64,000 nt of DNA from Larkinella arboricola (GTDB lineage: Bacteria; Bacteroidota; Bacteroidia; Cytophagales; Spirosomataceae): contig NZ_QLMC01000007.1 of NCBI RefSeq assembly GCF_003259745.1, positions 238,688 to 302,687 on the forward strand. The letters are read 5' to 3'. Within the stretch, counting starts at the first letter, position 1; every line of letters begins with the position of its first letter. Positions 63,053 to 64,000 of this stretch are shown piece by piece. Below the pieces are notes generated by a model, which was not told where the DNA came from, did no database searches, and saw nothing but the letters and a program-made list of their open reading frames with translations. The position numbers were made by a program, and so were the translations under genes.

Positions 63053-64000
63053 ATGCATTTACGCTACGCAGAACGCAGACAGGCTCGCATTCGGGTGTTG
63101 CTGCAAGGTCCATCGGGTTCGGGTAAAACATACTCTTCCCTACTGCTGGCTTATGGGCTTACGGGTAACTGGTCATCAATTGCCATTATCGATACAGAGA
63201 ACAAATCGGCGGATCTATTTGAGCACCTGGGCAAGTATCGGGTGTTAATTCTAGATCCACCGTATACACCTGAACGTTACATGGAAGCTTTGAAGGTGTG
63301 TGAAGGGGCGGGTGTGCAGGTGATCATTCTGGATTCGCTTTCCCATGAATGGCAACACATCCTGGATGAACACTCGGCTATGACAGGTAACTCCTACACC
63401 AACTGGAGTAAGCTAACTCCTCGCCATGATAGTCTGGTCAATGCTCTGTTGCAAAGCAACTGTCATTTGATTGCTACCATCCGAGCCAAACAGGACTATG
63501 TTCTCGTGGAGAAGAACAACCGACAAGTCCCTGAAAAGGTAGGCATGAAGGGCATTACAAGGGAAGGCATGGATTACGAATTTACACTGGTCTTTGAGCT
63601 GGATAATCGTCATTACGCCAAAGCTACCAAGGACCGGACAGGACTATTCACTGACAAACCCGATTTCTCCATCTCACCCAAAACAGGTCAGCAGATTCTG
63701 CGCTGGTGTCAGGAAGGCACCAGTCAACAGCAGGTGGAAGCTATGATTAAAGCCGCCAAGGACACAGCTCGGCTTAAGGATTTGTATGATCTATACCCGG
63801 AATTTCGGGAGGTTTTAACGCCATTATTCACCGAACGCAAAAACGAATTACAACTCATCTCATTACCCAAACATCCCAAATCATATGGAAACGCAAATCA
63901 TGCCGTTGTACGTCGTCAGCAGAAAGTGGACAACTTAAGTTGGAAAGGGAAGAGAGGCTTTAAGCGCTTTGTGCTTGCTGACAAATATAATTTTTCCGCC
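63053..64000 (+). CDS. Sak4/AAA_24-like phage-type RecA-fold ATPase (3' truncated by window)
   Basis: The frame from ATG at 63053 is open to the window end (316 codons), so it is partial. It has Walker A GPSGSGKT at 19-26, Walker B-like VIILDSLSHEW, LLQSNCHLIATIRAKQDYVL, and the AAA_24 signature KATKDRTGLF. Such phage and mobile-element ATPases (Sak4 group) act with single-strand annealing or replication proteins. The last 40 codons look unlike the family and may be a frameshift or a new domain. The polymerase-like gene 9 kb upstream may be a partner. Confidence 0.82.
   Translation, partial: MHLRYAERRQARIRVLLQGPSGSGKTYSSLLLAYGLTGNWSSIAIIDTENKSADLFEHLGKYRVLILDPPYTPERYMEALKVCEGAGVQVIILDSLSHEWQHILDEHSAMTGNSYTNWSKLTPRHDSLVNALLQSNCHLIATIRAKQDYVLVEKNNRQVPEKVGMKGITREGMDYEFTLVFELDNRHYAKATKDRTGLFTDKPDFSISPKTGQQILRWCQEGTSQQQVEAMIKAAKDTARLKDLYDLYPEFREVLTPLFTERKNELQLISLPKHPKSYGNANHAVVRRQQKVDNLSWKGKRGFKRFVLADKYNFSA

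Larger units (their letters stand above)
49700..64000. mobile_element. Putative integrative element next to tRNA-Leu (right end outside window)
   Basis: From the 3' side of tRNA-Leu the base composition drops to AT-rich and gene content changes to a serine recombinase, MerR-like regulator, polymerase-like protein, small lipoproteins, a broken gene and a Sak4-like ATPase. No copy of the tRNA 3' end was seen in the remaining 14 kb, so the second attachment site must lie beyond the window, or the element has decayed. No conjugation, capsid or terminase gene is visible. Exact left boundary is uncertain within 49613-49745. Confidence 0.7.

Noticed and set aside
49700..64000. CRISPR array or a second attachment site inside the element
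   Set aside because: No regularly spaced direct repeats and no copy of the tRNA-Leu 3' end were seen by eye; a computed repeat search would be decisive.

Overview
The window looks like a chromosomal segment of a Bacteroidota bacterium of the Cytophagales (Spirosoma/Larkinella-like). The evidence is a SusC/SusD outer-membrane pair, a type B sorting tail of the type 9 secretion system (gliding-motility C-terminal domain), many SPII lipoproteins, almost no Shine-Dalgarno sequences, and promoters of the Bacteroidota form TTTG-N19-TAnnTTTG (clearest in front of tRNA-Leu at 49548-49578). Genus is inference.

Positions 1 to about 49.7 kb are a GC-rich core chromosome. In order they carry: a SanA/YdcF-like protein and topoisomerase IV subunit A; a CoA-type Nudix hydrolase overlapping an FAD oxidoreductase; a secreted GH29 fucosidase with discoidin tail; glutaryl-CoA dehydrogenase; a susC-susD-M19 dipeptidase operon; a T9SS cargo protein; a four-gene Gfo/Idh-ThuA sugar-oxidation cluster (20.1-25.0 kb); a class A beta-lactamase-like enzyme; a Na+/H+ antiporter; Dps; YihY; glnS; a bifunctional nuclease; the etfB-etfA operon; a sugar isomerase; a short alpha-glucan phosphorylase; purine nucleoside phosphorylase; a YhiN-like flavoprotein; a DNA/RNA endonuclease; an AraC regulator; and a minus-strand run of envelope genes (42.4-46.5 kb). 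GcdH at 8.8 kb is an ETF-dependent enzyme family, so EtfBA at 32.5-34.4 kb is its expected electron acceptor.

At 49.6 kb there is a complete tRNA-Leu(CAA) with its own promoter and terminator. From its 3' side to the window end the DNA is visibly AT-richer and is read here as an integrative element whose far end is not in the window. Next to the tRNA lies a large serine recombinase whose reading frame runs antisense through the tRNA terminator, tRNA and tRNA promoter. Upstream of it are an overlapping small ORF (possible directionality factor) and a MerR-like regulator with an inverted repeat before its start.

The rest of the element carries a protein with the three palm motifs of family-A DNA / T7-type RNA polymerases (interrupted by a G9 tract), a 110-bp nested palindrome behind a promoter, a degenerate ABC-ATPase without Walker A, a run of small minus-strand proteins, some immunity-like, with a YD-repeat lipoprotein, a frameshifted gene, and, at the edge, a Sak4-like ATPase running out of the window. 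The polymerase-like protein, the palindrome and the recombinase/tRNA fusion are the most promising material for something undescribed.
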